Source: SAR202 cluster bacterium
GTDB lineage: Bacteria > Chloroflexota > Dehalococcoidia > UBA3495
DNA: 12,483 nt
Direction: 5' to 3'
Assembly: GCA_009392075.1 (NCBI GenBank)
Contig: VFHG01000188.1
Location: 1 to 12,483 of the forward strand
The notes under the pieces were generated by a model. The model worked only from the letters and a program-made list of their open reading frames with translations. It did not search any database and was not told where the DNA came from. Positions 1-6,328 of this stretch are shown here, piece after piece. The position numbers and the translations under genes are program-made. The stretch's first letter is position 1. Every line of letters begins with the position of its first letter.

Positions 1-1
1 A

Positions 2-229
2 AGAATCTTCTGGTCCAGCCCCGGATATTCCCACTGCTGTTTCTCTTCGCAGAACGATCTGGATCCGAAATTGGCTGCTGAGATTGAGTCCGCATTCCTT
101 TCGGTCACAGACGAAGACCCCATCGGGAAAGCGGTGTTAGAGGGCGAGGCCTGCCGCAGTTTCGTACCCGGCACAGACATCGGCTGGGAAATGATCGAGA
201 AAGCAGCCGAGGCTGAAGGCCTGATCTAA
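2..229 (+). CDS. PhnD-type phosphonate ABC transporter substrate-binding protein, C-terminal part
   Basis: The window opens inside a gene whose last 75 codons are present, ending in TAA at 227-229. The tail reads RIFWSSPGYSHCCFSSQNDL, then DP..LA..I..AF, then DPIGKAVLEGEACRSFVPGT, and ends EKAAEAEGLI. This order (a TSPPY-like turn, the 'DLDP' segment, a 'FV.G.D.GW' motif and a helical end) is what I know from the end of PhnD/SsuA-type periplasmic binding proteins for phosphonate or phosphite (PF12974). Such proteins capture the ligand outside the membrane and deliver it to an ABC permease. The start, signal peptide and most of the ligand pocket are outside the window, so the substrate cannot be judged. 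It converges on the PAC2 gene with a 36-nt gap, where I see no clear terminator. Confidence 0.7.
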   Translation, partial: RIFWSSPGYSHCCFSSQNDLDPKLAAEIESAFLSVTDEDPIGKAVLEGEACRSFVPGTDIGWEMIEKAAEAEGLI

Positions 230-265
230 AGCCCTTTTCGACCCTAGATTCGGGAGCCTGATGCC

Positions 266-1219
266 CTAATCGGACTCGTCCCGTTGGTCGGGTGCGTTCC
301 GGAGGATATCCTCTAAGGTCCGGTCCAACGCCGGGTCCAGAGAGACCGACCTCTCAAAAGGCACAAGATTGAAGTCCGCCTTGGCCCGGTCGATCAGTTC
401 TTTAGCGGTGGGATTGGTCTCAGCGATCTTCTCTAGTGTGTCCACCAATTCCTGAGACTCGGCCTCTCCCAGCGACAACAACTCCGAAAGGTCTATGTCC
501 AAGTCGAACATGGATTTCAGCCTGCGCATGATGTCGTAGAAAGCGCGGTGGTCCCGGCTGATTCCCACTGGGTCGTTGTTCGAGGACAGGAACGGGTACA
601 TGGGCGCCATCGCGCCTATTCGCAGCATCTCCAGGTCTGGGTGCTCGTAGTGGGCGATTGTCACCAGCGCCATCGCGATAGTTGGGCCATTGCGGCTTTG
701 GGATCCGTAGTTGGAGTATCGCAGCCCGTACTGGTCTAGGTTCTCTTTCATGTCGGCCCGGCTGTAGATGCAACTAACGCTGCGTTCCATGTCGGGTGGG
801 GCGGCGCCGTTGTACCCCTCCACCGCGACGATCTTAGGCGACCCCAGTTCCGTCACCGCCTGGAAGAACGCCTCGGCATAAATGTCGATGCGGAACCAAG
901 GCTCCTGTCCCAAGAAGAGTATCAGGCCGTTTCCGGCATCGTAGAAACGGTTGCGGCGGGTCATGGGCTGGACGGGTAGACCGTTGTTGTAGACCACTCT
1001 CGGGCGGTAGGTGTCATGGGTGCCTGGCACCTGGAACGGGTAACAGAGCTTGTTGACTTCCGGACCCATCTCGCCAATCTGGGTTGCGCCCAGTTTGCTG
1101 ATCAGATAACGGGGCAGCCCGCTGGATATCTCACCGCCGTCCGACCATTGCCGCCGCCATCCGGCGATCAACTGCTTCGCGGGGGGCTTGGATTCCAAGT
1201 TCAGTAGGTCGTCTGCCAT
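266..1219 (-). CDS. PAC2 family protein
   Basis: This 317-residue protein looks like the PAC2 (proteasome assembly chaperone 2) family, which is widespread in archaea and bacteria and mostly of unknown biochemical role. Visible family marks are an N-terminal LIAGWRRQWSDGGE segment (residues 17-30) followed by PRYLISKLGA, the LILFLGQEPWF strand (99-109), IVAVEGYNGAAPPD (130-143) after a helix, and a later IGAMAPMYPFLSSN stretch (about 201-214). A charged helical tail (about 228-317) follows. The ATG at 1219 has a good ribosome site: AAGGAAG lies about 9 nt upstream on the minus strand. The leader carries three copies of a 12-nt direct repeat ending next to that site (see the repeat feature). 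No membrane segment or signal peptide is visible, so it should be cytosolic. In actinobacteria some PAC2 proteins relate to proteasome assembly, but nothing in this window ties it to a proteasome. Confidence 0.72.
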   Translation of the reverse strand: MADDLLNLESKPPAKQLIAGWRRQWSDGGEISSGLPRYLISKLGATQIGEMGPEVNKLCYPFQVPGTHDTYRPRVVYNNGLPVQPMTRRNRFYDAGNGLILFLGQEPWFRIDIYAEAFFQAVTELGSPKIVAVEGYNGAAPPDMERSVSCIYSRADMKENLDQYGLRYSNYGSQSRNGPTIAMALVTIAHYEHPDLEMLRIGAMAPMYPFLSSNNDPVGISRDHRAFYDIMRRLKSMFDLDIDLSELLSLGEAESQELVDTLEKIAETNPTAKELIDRAKADFNLVPFERSVSLDPALDRTLEDILRNAPDQRDESD

Positions 1220-1236
1220 TGCCCATCACTTCCTTG

Positions 1237-1276
1237 TAAACGGAGAAGGGTAAACGGAGAAGTGTAAACGGAGAAG
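1237..1276 (-). repeat. three tandem 12-nt repeats in the PAC2 leader
   Basis: TAAACGGAGAAG occurs three times without mismatch at 1237-1248, 1251-1262 and 1265-1276, with a period of 14 nt. On the transcribed (minus) strand each unit reads CTTCTCCGTTTA. The last copy abuts the Shine-Dalgarno sequence of the PAC2 gene, so the array lies in its 5' leader or promoter. It could be a site for a protein that binds in phase, or simply slippage expansion. A fourth, inverted partner lies at 1300-1308. Confidence 0.8.
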
Positions 1277-1308
1277 CAGACCGCTTCAGCCGTAGTACAC
1301 GTTTACCC
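1248..1308 (-). repeat. nested inverted repeat in the PAC2 leader
   Basis: GGGTAAACG at 1248-1256 is the exact reverse complement of CGTTTACCC at 1300-1308 (9 bp). Between them, GAAGC at 1273-1277 and GCTTC at 1283-1287 can form a 5-bp hairpin with a 5-nt loop. The PAC2 transcript could therefore fold into a two-level stem about 30 nt before the start codon if transcription begins upstream of 1308. No start site is mapped, so a role as a leader structure is only a possibility. Confidence 0.45.
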
Positions 1309-1430
1309 ACAGGGTCTAGCCTCGCTTGTTGAGGGCTTTCATTTTGACAGAGGGCACGGGCATCCGCAATCAGCGCGTCGAGCGGGTTACCGGACATAAT
1401 CAAAAAAGGCATAGGGCCGATACGCCTGCC

Positions 1431-1460
1431 TTGACACCCTTCTAAGAGCGTTCGTAAGAT
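1431..1460 (+). promoter_or_regulatory. sigma70-type promoter for tRNA-Arg
   Basis: A perfect -35 box TTGACA (1431-1436) is followed after 18 nt by TAAGAT (1455-1460), which matches TATAAT at four of six positions. The predicted transcription start is near 1467, about 45 nt before the mature tRNA 5' end. No other gene in this direction lies between, so it most likely drives the tRNA. Confidence 0.6.
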
Positions 1461-1466
1461 AACCAT

Positions 1467-1502
1467 GAGCCGGTTAGAACCCGGCTTCCAGCTTTATGCT
1501 GG
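1467..1502 (+). other. two adjacent hairpins in the tRNA 5' leader
   Basis: AGCCGG (1468-1473) pairs with CCGGCT (1481-1486) around a 7-nt loop. Immediately after it, CCAGC (1488-1492) pairs with GCTGG (1498-1502) around TTTAT. Together they fill the leader between the predicted transcription start and the tRNA. They may guide 5' processing of the precursor. Neither is followed by a T run, so they are not intrinsic terminators. Confidence 0.4.
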
Positions 1503-1510
1503 CTTCGTGT

Positions 1511-1586
1511 GCCCCGGTAGCTCAGGGGATAGAGCGGCTGCCTTCTAAGCAGCGGGTCGTGGGTTCGAATCCCACCTGGGGCACCA
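1511..1586 (+). tRNA. tRNA-Arg (anticodon UCU)
   Basis: A full cloverleaf is visible. The acceptor GCCCCGG (1511-1517) pairs with CTGGGGC (1576-1582), with one G-U pair. The D arm starts at GCTC (1520-1523) and closes with GAGC. The anticodon stem GCTGC/GCAGC (1537-1541 and 1549-1553) encloses CTTCTAA, giving anticodon TCT at 1544-1546, which reads AGA and AGG. The T arm is GTGGG-TTCGAAT-CCCAC (1559-1575). The discriminator is A1583 and the CCA end is encoded in the DNA (1584-1586). No intron is present. A remnant of a protein gene begins right after the CCA. Confidence 0.96.
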
Positions 1587-1587
1587 T

Positions 1588-1767
1588 TTCCTTCCAGTGC
1601 TGGCCCCCCTGGTCTTCGCCATTGCCTCGATTTGGCAATTGGTGGCCATGGTGATAGCTATTCGACAGGCCCTCGACTACTCATCCACTTGGCGGGCGGT
1701 AGGGGTAGCGGTGGTTGGATTCATTCCTTACGCAGTGGTGAGCAGCATAGTCTACGCGTTGGCGTAG
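1588..1767 (+). pseudogene. remnant of a membrane protein resembling the YIP1 family C-terminus
   Basis: Starting directly behind the tRNA CCA, one frame stays open to TAG at 1765-1767. It encodes FLPVLAPLVFAIASIWQLVA, then MVIAIRQALDYSSTWRAVGV, then AVVGFIPYAVVSSIVYALA. Two hydrophobic helices flank the IRQALDYSSTWRA loop, which is how the end of YIP1-family membrane proteins (PF04893) usually looks to me. The frame meets a stop inside the tRNA (TAA at 1546-1548), so the N-terminal part of the gene is missing. Possible starts (GTG 1597, ATG 1648) lack a ribosome site. I read it as the 3' end of a gene whose front was lost when the tRNA side was rearranged. A very small intact membrane protein is the less likely alternative. 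The following 1768-1914 shows no gene, only the ribosome site of the next one. Confidence 0.45.
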
Positions 1768-1914
1768 TCAATCCACGATGGCCGCAGTCGTTCAAATTGC
1801 CTCTTTCCGACACGTGAAGCTCGCTCCGTCACCCATAGACTGGCCCTCAACGGTCAGGTCATCACCAACCTAGACCCAAGTACGGTTCCCGGTCCGGTAG
1901 AAGGAGGAACTTAG

Positions 1915-3012
1915 ATGGTGGATAGTTCGGTTTCATTGGCGAAGCAGGTTATCCAGGGTCGGTCAACGGCCGTGACCCTCGACGATGATCAGGAGAGAAG
2001 ATTTCAGAATTTGGTGGAGGAGACAACAATGATCGACCTCCATCAGCACCCGATGGTGAAGCCGGAAGACCCCGACCATCTCATGAAGTACCTGCGTGGC
2101 GACACCCACGAGTGGGGCTACGAGGCGGTACGGCATGGAGGTTTCACTGCGGTTGGGACCGCCAATGTATACAGGGGCATGGTGAAGACCGACGAGATGT
2201 CCTTTATCCGGTTCGAAGACCTTTTGGACGAGATCGGCCTGATGTTGTCAGATGTCAGCCGTCATGACGGTGTAGTTAATGTCGGCAACGCCGCGGAGAT
2301 CGAGGCCGCAAAGCAGAATGGTCAGGTGGGTTTCTTGCCTACTGTGGAACACCTGGCCATCGGCAACGAATTGCAGCGGGTGGACGTACTCTACAACGTC
2401 GGCGTCAGGCTGGCGGGGCTGACCTACCGGCGCAAGAACTATATCGGGGACGGCCACCTCGAGCGAAACGATGGTGGGCTGAGTTTATTCGGAATCGAAG
2501 TTGTAAAAAGGATGAACGAACTCGGTATGGTGGTCGACCTGTCCCACGCGTCTTTTCGGACGGCGATGGACGCCATTGAGTTCTCCGAGGCCCCGGTTGC
2601 CTTCAGCCACGACGGGTCATACACCCTGGGCCTGCAACAGGGAGGCGGCGAGTATGCCGCGGGACGGCTGAGGAGGGACGAGGAATTGGTAGCCTGCGCG
2701 GAAAAAGGCGGCATCGTCGGAGTCACGATACAACCGTCGGTGATCAGCAGCTGGGGATCTACCCTGGGCATTGAACTCCTGCTGGACCACTACGATTACA
2801 TGGTGAAGCTACTAGGCATCGACCACGTGGCAATTGGGACAGATTCCAGCATCGGTGTGAGAAGCTCGGGTTTCATAATCGGCGTCGAATCCCCTGCCGA
2901 AGGGAAGAACATCATCCGAGGTCTGATTACCCGCGGCTATACCGACGCCGACATCATCAAGATCACCGGGGGCAATGCTCTGGCGTTTTTCCGCAAGGTC
3001 ATGGGTGAGTAG
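1915..3012 (+). CDS. membrane dipeptidase (peptidase family M19, renal dipeptidase-like)
   Basis: The 365-residue protein fits the M19 family: zinc-dependent TIM-barrel hydrolases of the amidohydrolase superfamily that cleave dipeptides and related amides. Expected metal positions are visible: D41 and H43 in DLHQHP, E145 in the TVEH strand as the bridging glutamate, H211 in VVDLSH, H232 in AFSHDG and D310 in IGTDSS. The family's closing motif GGNALAFFRKV is at 352-362. The start is well supported: AAGGAGGA at 1901-1908 sits 6 nt before ATG. Despite the family name there is no signal peptide, so it is probably cytosolic. The last Asp region reads GTDSSIG instead of the usual GSDFDG, so substrate preference may differ. 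It stands alone on the plus strand, converging on the selenoprotein gene. I see no clear promoter in the 147 nt upstream. Confidence 0.88.
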   Translation: MVDSSVSLAKQVIQGRSTAVTLDDDQERRFQNLVEETTMIDLHQHPMVKPEDPDHLMKYLRGDTHEWGYEAVRHGGFTAVGTANVYRGMVKTDEMSFIRFEDLLDEIGLMLSDVSRHDGVVNVGNAAEIEAAKQNGQVGFLPTVEHLAIGNELQRVDVLYNVGVRLAGLTYRRKNYIGDGHLERNDGGLSLFGIEVVKRMNELGMVVDLSHASFRTAMDAIEFSEAPVAFSHDGSYTLGLQQGGGEYAAGRLRRDEELVACAEKGGIVGVTIQPSVISSWGSTLGIELLLDHYDYMVKLLGIDHVAIGTDSSIGVRSSGFIIGVESPAEGKNIIRGLITRGYTDADIIKITGGNALAFFRKVMGE

Positions 3013-3041
3013 CCCGCTTCTCCGTTCGCGTTAGAGACCCA

Positions 3042-3079
3042 GGAACGAGCGAGATCACGTTCCCGTGTCCAGGCGCTGG
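3042..3079. other. hairpins between convergent genes
   Basis: GGAACG (3042-3047) pairs with CGTTCC (3058-3063) around a 10-nt loop, followed by a small CCAG-GCG-CTGG stem (3069-3079). They lie in the 104-nt gap where the dipeptidase and selenoprotein genes converge, the right place for transcript ends. Neither has a T run, so calling them a terminator would be speculative. Confidence 0.25.
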
Positions 3080-3116
3080 TATCGCAGACAGGGATCAAAG
3101 GATTCATCCAGGGTTT

Positions 3117-4259
3117 TCATGGCTCGCCATCCAGTGGACCATCCGGGCGCTTTGCAGACTGTTCCTGTTCAACGCGTTTGGCGTAAGTCTTGACTCCCTC
3201 TGGTTCGACAAGTTCTTCGAGGGGTACACTTAATGTTGCTTCGATGGTTTCGGGCAGTCCGCACGATACTTCATCGCAGGATTGGTAGGCGCATGCAATG
3301 GTGATCTTTACCGATGTTTGCTCAAGGCCGTGACCCAGGCGAATCAGTGCCGAGGTGGCGGTAACTGGCACTGACAGGGTGACCTCACGATCGTAGACTG
3401 GCACCTGGATATTCAGATCTGTCATGTTGAGCCGCTGCGGTTGTGGCCACTCTGGTTCACCGAAGCGCAATCCCTCGCCGTAAAACTCTAGGCTAGCTGG
3501 GGTAAATGCCTCGGGCGCACCCGGCGCGTAGATGTGCTTGCCCGCAGCGATGTGAAGGCGGCAGACCAGGAGACTGATGACTTCAAGCATTAGCGTCGGA
3601 TCGACCAAGCTCGTTGTGAGCGTGACTTCGTTACCTTCACTAGTTGCCTTCGGTGCGTCGAAATGTTGCTCTGGCAGGGTGCCCAAGACCCGCTGCAGCA
3701 ACCCCCGCCCAGAGAGGCGCCGAGCGTGATGCTGATGAAAATCCTTGTCGACGACAATGCCTGCTTCATCGGTGATGTAGGTGCCCGGATATGGGATGCC
3801 GTACCAGCGCATGTGCTTGCCCTCATCGGGCCGAATCAGGGTGTTCATGATGCCGAAGGCGCGGATCACCGTTGAATCCTCGTCTGACAACAATGAGAAG
3901 GTGATGCAGTGCTGTTTTGCAAAGTCGGCGAGGCGTTCGACGGTGTCGTTGCTGATGGCGAACACCTCGTAGCCGGCCTCGCGCAACTCTGGGAGCGTTT
4001 TTTGCAGCTGCACGAGCTGCGTCATACAAGGCGGTCACCAATAGGCGGATCGGTGGAACACAACAATTGCGCGGCGGCTGCCGCAATGCTGGCGAATGTC
4101 CACGAGCTGACCCTGCTGGTCCGGCAGGCAAACAGCGGGCAGGGCGCTTCCAATCTCCGGCCCGGTTGGAAAGTCTGCGCCCGGTTCGCGCCGTGCGGCG
4201 CGGTCCATTGGCAAAGGGGCGTAAAAACCGAATTCGTCGTAACGGCTAGGATCGGACAT
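3117..4259 (-). CDS. selenoprotein: peroxiredoxin-like (AhpC/TSA) domain with UxxC, fused to a DsbD N-terminal-like domain
   Basis: One 380-codon frame runs from ATG 4259 to TGA 3117, with a single internal TGA at 4035-4037 (codon 75). Residues 35-74 (IGSALPAVCLPDQQGQLVDI to AIVVFHRSAYW) are the first strands of a peroxiredoxin. The text after the TGA, PPC-MTQLVQLQKTLPEL, continues the same domain in the same frame, so the TGA sits where the peroxidatic Cys of a W-C-P-x-C motif belongs. Read as selenocysteine it gives U75-P-P-C78. The Prx domain ends near residue 200. Residues 205-350 resemble the DsbD N-terminal domain (HIYAPG, AFTPASLEFYG, YQSCDEVSCGLP) with a Cys pair C328/C333. A SECIS-like hairpin follows the TGA (4004-4020). 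The ribosome site GGAGGT (4268-4273) is 8 nt from ATG. No signal peptide is seen. It likely reduces peroxides or disulfides. The 97-nt gap to the upstream arylsulfotransferase-like gene may hold its own promoter. The chief alternative is a nonsense mutation. Confidence 0.85.
4004..4037 (-). promoter_or_regulatory. UGA codon with candidate bacterial SECIS hairpin, selenoprotein 1
   Basis: On the minus strand the TGA is at 4037-4035. Counting its T as 1, nucleotides 18-34 (4020 down to 4004) read GCAGCT-CGTGC-AGCTGC, a perfect 6-bp stem with a 5-nt loop whose second base is G. Bacterial SECIS elements lie within the coding sequence just behind the UGA, have a short stem and carry a G among the first two loop bases, which SelB recognises. 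Size and distance agree with what I recall of the E. coli fdhF element. The identical spacing in the second gene (7861-7877) adds weight. Confidence 0.72.
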
Positions 4260-4355
4260 ATTGCATTACCTCCGCTGTGGGCGTTACGCTGGGCAAGTGC
4301 CGCCCTCGAGTATCAGCCGATTTGCGACAGCGGAACACTAGTCCGGCTTTCAGAC

Positions 4356-4383
4356 ATTATGCAGGTGAGTAGAGCCGGTTCAA
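4356..4383 (-). promoter_or_regulatory. possible promoter of selenoprotein 1
   Basis: Read on the minus strand, TTGAAC (4383-4378) is followed after 16 nt by CATAAT (4361-4356), matching the sigma70 consensus at four and five of six positions. It overlaps the last codons and stop of the arylsulfotransferase-like gene. The implied start lies about 90 nt before the selenoprotein ATG. Read-through from the upstream gene is the alternative. Confidence 0.3.
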
Positions 4384-5520
4384 GTTGGCATAGCGAGCCG
4401 GGTCTAAGTCCTTGCCTTGAAGAGCAGGATGGTCTGGACCGTAGCGGTGGGCCCGAAACACCGCGTTGCCATTATTGGAAACAGATCCGCCACCGTGTTC
4501 GCCGCTCGAGGCGACAAATGGATTGATGTACTCCCAGACGATGTCATGTCTGGGCGTGACCTCGAAGATGCGGCCGGGGGCGCCCTCGCAGATAAGGGTA
4601 TTGCCGTTGGGCAATCTTTCCGCGCCGCTGATGTGGTAGCTGAAAAAGGATATAGGCGGGTCTCCTCGATACTCCCAGATGACCTGGTTGTCGCTTGGGT
4701 CAACCTCAATGACCCGGGAGTGGCTCATGCCCTGGCGGTGTGGCCCGTTATCGAATAACAAAACGTTCCCGTTGTCCAGGTAGGTGGGGTTGTGCTGGTG
4801 AGAGATTTCTCCGGGGCCCCATTTCCAACTAAACTCCCCGCTGGACCAATCGACTATGCCGACCGTGCTGGTCTGGCGGAAGCTCACCAAGAGGTCTTCA
4901 TTCTTGGTCACGTTCAAACAGTTCTGGTGGGTCCACTCCAGGCGTCCCTCCAGGGGGCAGATTGTGTCTTCTTCCAGGCTGAGGTACTCCCAGGAACGCC
5001 ATTCGTTGACCATGCCGCCATCCGGCGTGACTTCCCGCACCACGTCGCCCAGCATCTGTCCTTTGGTCGTGCCAGCGCTGAAACCGCCGCTCACTTTAGA
5101 GGCTAACTCTTCAGGAAGCGACTGCCACACCAAAACCAAGGTGTTCCCGTTAGACAAACGTTCAAAGTCGTGGTGTAACAGTGGATCACGGTATTCCCAG
5201 ACAACGTTGCTGTCCCAGTCCAACTCTAGAATGGCCCCGGATGCCGTCCTGCCGCCCCTTGGCAGAAGTTCTCGCTCCGGTCGGTCTAGAAAAGAGACTT
5301 CTTGTCCCGGTGGACCGGTCCGGAGCAGCAAGTGGCCGTTGGGCAAGAGGTAGCTGTAGTTGATTCCCTGGTCAGATTGCCACGTATGACACACCCGGCC
5401 TTCCATGTCTACGAGACTGGTGTGATGGCCGCCAAGGTTGCTGAATAGGGTGTAGCCTCGATAGCTGTTTTGTGCCGAATTATGAATCAGACCTGTTGGA
5501 TGATGTTTGGACCAGCCCAT
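4357..5520 (-). CDS. arylsulfotransferase (ASST)-family beta-propeller protein
   Basis: This 387-residue protein shows the repeated blades of the ASST family (PF05935/PF14269 type). Three near-identical blade ends read VVWEYRDP (106-113), VIWEYRGD (280-287) and IVWEYINP (327-334). Each is accompanied by a 'LxNGNTL/VL' strand: LSNGNTLVL, LDNGNVLLF and LPNGNTLIC. The N-terminus, TGLIHN..NSYRGYTLFSNL then SLVDMEGRVCHTW, is the usual family opening. Histidines stand at the blade positions used in catalysis by E. coli ASST: H116/H117, H198 (WTHQN), H241/H243 (HQHNP), H296 (SYHISGAERL) and H358. Known members transfer sulfate between phenols via a sulfo-histidine, but many homologues are uncharacterised. 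No signal peptide is visible, unlike the periplasmic enzymes. The start has only a distant AAAGGAA (about 13 nt away), so it may be weakly translated. It follows the PPOX gene by 111 nt and precedes selenoprotein 1. Confidence 0.75.
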   Translation of the reverse strand: MGWSKHHPTGLIHNSAQNSYRGYTLFSNLGGHHTSLVDMEGRVCHTWQSDQGINYSYLLPNGHLLLRTGPPGQEVSFLDRPERELLPRGGRTASGAILELDWDSNVVWEYRDPLLHHDFERLSNGNTLVLVWQSLPEELASKVSGGFSAGTTKGQMLGDVVREVTPDGGMVNEWRSWEYLSLEEDTICPLEGRLEWTHQNCLNVTKNEDLLVSFRQTSTVGIVDWSSGEFSWKWGPGEISHQHNPTYLDNGNVLLFDNGPHRQGMSHSRVIEVDPSDNQVIWEYRGDPPISFFSYHISGAERLPNGNTLICEGAPGRIFEVTPRHDIVWEYINPFVASSGEHGGGSVSNNGNAVFRAHRYGPDHPALQGKDLDPARYANLNRLYSPA

Positions 5521-5631
5521 GGCGGCATTGTGTTCCTTTGGTTAAATTGAGTTGCTTCCCTGTTTCGTCATCTATACCCAGAGATGTTAACGAGGCCCGG
5601 CTCCAGGATAGAACTCCGAGGGAATAAGCGG

Positions 5632-6267
5632 CTAATGCAATGTTGTCGCAGCTCTATGATCTAGCTCTTTCTGTAACTCTTCCACGTCGCAATCGACAAG
5701 ACCCGTGTGATCTTTCAAGATCTCGGCGAATGATGGCAATTCACTGCGTTCGATTCGGTATTCATCCGACCACAACTTGGAGCGGAGAAATGCCTTGGGG
5801 CAGTGGGTAAAAATTTCTTGAACGTTAACGACGATTGCCAGTTTGGGTAATTTCCCTTGGAACGACATGCTCTCGAGTAAACTAGGGTCTCGAACCAATT
5901 GGACTTTGCCGTTGATTCTCAGAGTTTCATTCATTCCGGGAATCATGAAGATCAAGCCTACCTGAGGGTTCTTTATCATATTCCGGAGAGTATCTAGGCG
6001 ATTGTTGCCGGGTAGATCGGGGATGGCGATCGTCCTATCATCCAGTACCCGCACAAAACCAGGGTAATCTCCCTTTGGAGAAACATCACATCGACCTTCA
6101 GCATTCGATGTACCAAGCAATATGAATGGGCATTTTTCAACGATAGCGCGGCAATGAACATCCAGCCGGTCTATCTGCTTGTTCACCGCGCGTTCTGATG
6201 GCTCGCCAAAAATCTCACGCAGTTCTGTTTCTTCGGTGATCACATTCGTGAATCTTTCTACTGTCAT
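5632..6267 (-). CDS. PPOX-class FMN-dependent flavoprotein (pyridoxamine 5'-phosphate oxidase-like)
   Basis: The 211-residue sequence closely follows the PPOX-class family I remember as the DR_2398 type (TIGR04025-like). It has an N-terminal ELREIFGEPSERAVNKQIDR (residues 15-34), the split-barrel strand CPFILLGTSNAEGRCDVSPK (46-65), DYPGFVRVLDDRT, PDLPGNNRLDTLRNMIKNPQ (83-102), IPGMNETLRING and a C-terminal HCPKAFLRSKLW (about 155-166). Members bind FMN and probably reduce or oxidise small molecules; the physiological substrate is not known. AAAGGAGC at 6275-6282 puts the Shine-Dalgarno core 8 nt from ATG, so the start is secure. It is divergent from the Nudix gene and is the first gene of a minus-strand series of three. 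A duplicated 12-mer lies just upstream of its ribosome site. Confidence 0.82.
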   Translation of the reverse strand: MTVERFTNVITEETELREIFGEPSERAVNKQIDRLDVHCRAIVEKCPFILLGTSNAEGRCDVSPKGDYPGFVRVLDDRTIAIPDLPGNNRLDTLRNMIKNPQVGLIFMIPGMNETLRINGKVQLVRDPSLLESMSFQGKLPKLAIVVNVQEIFTHCPKAFLRSKLWSDEYRIERSELPSFAEILKDHTGLVDCDVEELQKELDHRAATTLH

Positions 6268-6281
6268 TGTAGATGCTCCTT

Positions 6282-6306
6282 TAGTTAAATCCGGTAGTTA
6301 AATCCG
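6282..6306 (-). repeat. 12-nt direct duplication in the PPOX gene leader
   Basis: TAGTTAAATCCG occurs at 6282-6293 and 6295-6306 with one base between, directly upstream of the PPOX ribosome site as read on the minus strand. Position and scale recall the triple 12-mer before the PAC2 gene, though the sequences differ. It may be an operator pair or a recent slippage duplication. Confidence 0.6.
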
Positions 6307-6328
6307 CGTTGGCGGTCCGTAGACAAGG

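Noticed and set aside
1344..1349. TTGACA as a further promoter
   Set aside because: No acceptable -10 box lies 15-19 nt downstream, and the tRNA already has a better promoter at 1431-1460.
1131..1466. 111-codon minus-strand ORF upstream of the PAC2 gene
   Set aside because: It overlaps the PAC2 N-terminus in another frame and crosses the repeat array, with composition and sequence resembling no family; the PAC2 frame has a good ribosome site and conserved motifs.
1511..1586. tRNA as an attachment site of a mobile element within the window
   Set aside because: I found no second copy of the tRNA 3' end in the window and no integrase, phage or plasmid gene. Only the truncated gene next to it hints at past recombination.
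1621..1639. ATTGCC/GGCAAT hairpin 34 nt behind the tRNA as its terminator
   Set aside because: The 6-bp stem has no T run after it and lies inside the YIP1-like frame, so it is probably incidental.
1632..1817. 61-codon plus-strand ORF behind the tRNA
   Set aside because: It lies in a different frame from the YIP1-like remnant, has no ribosome site, and its translation is low-complexity Gly/Ser/Arg sequence.
4035..4037. The internal TGA as a plain frameshift or pseudogene mutation splitting the peroxiredoxin into two genes
   Set aside because: The frame is the same on both sides, the missing residue is exactly the active-site Cys, the downstream ORF would start at an internal Met of the domain without its own ribosome site, and a second gene shows the same pattern with a matching hairpin.
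3909..4526. 205-codon plus-strand ORF
   Set aside because: It is antisense to the selenoprotein 1 and arylsulfotransferase-like genes, which have clear family motifs; its own translation shows none.
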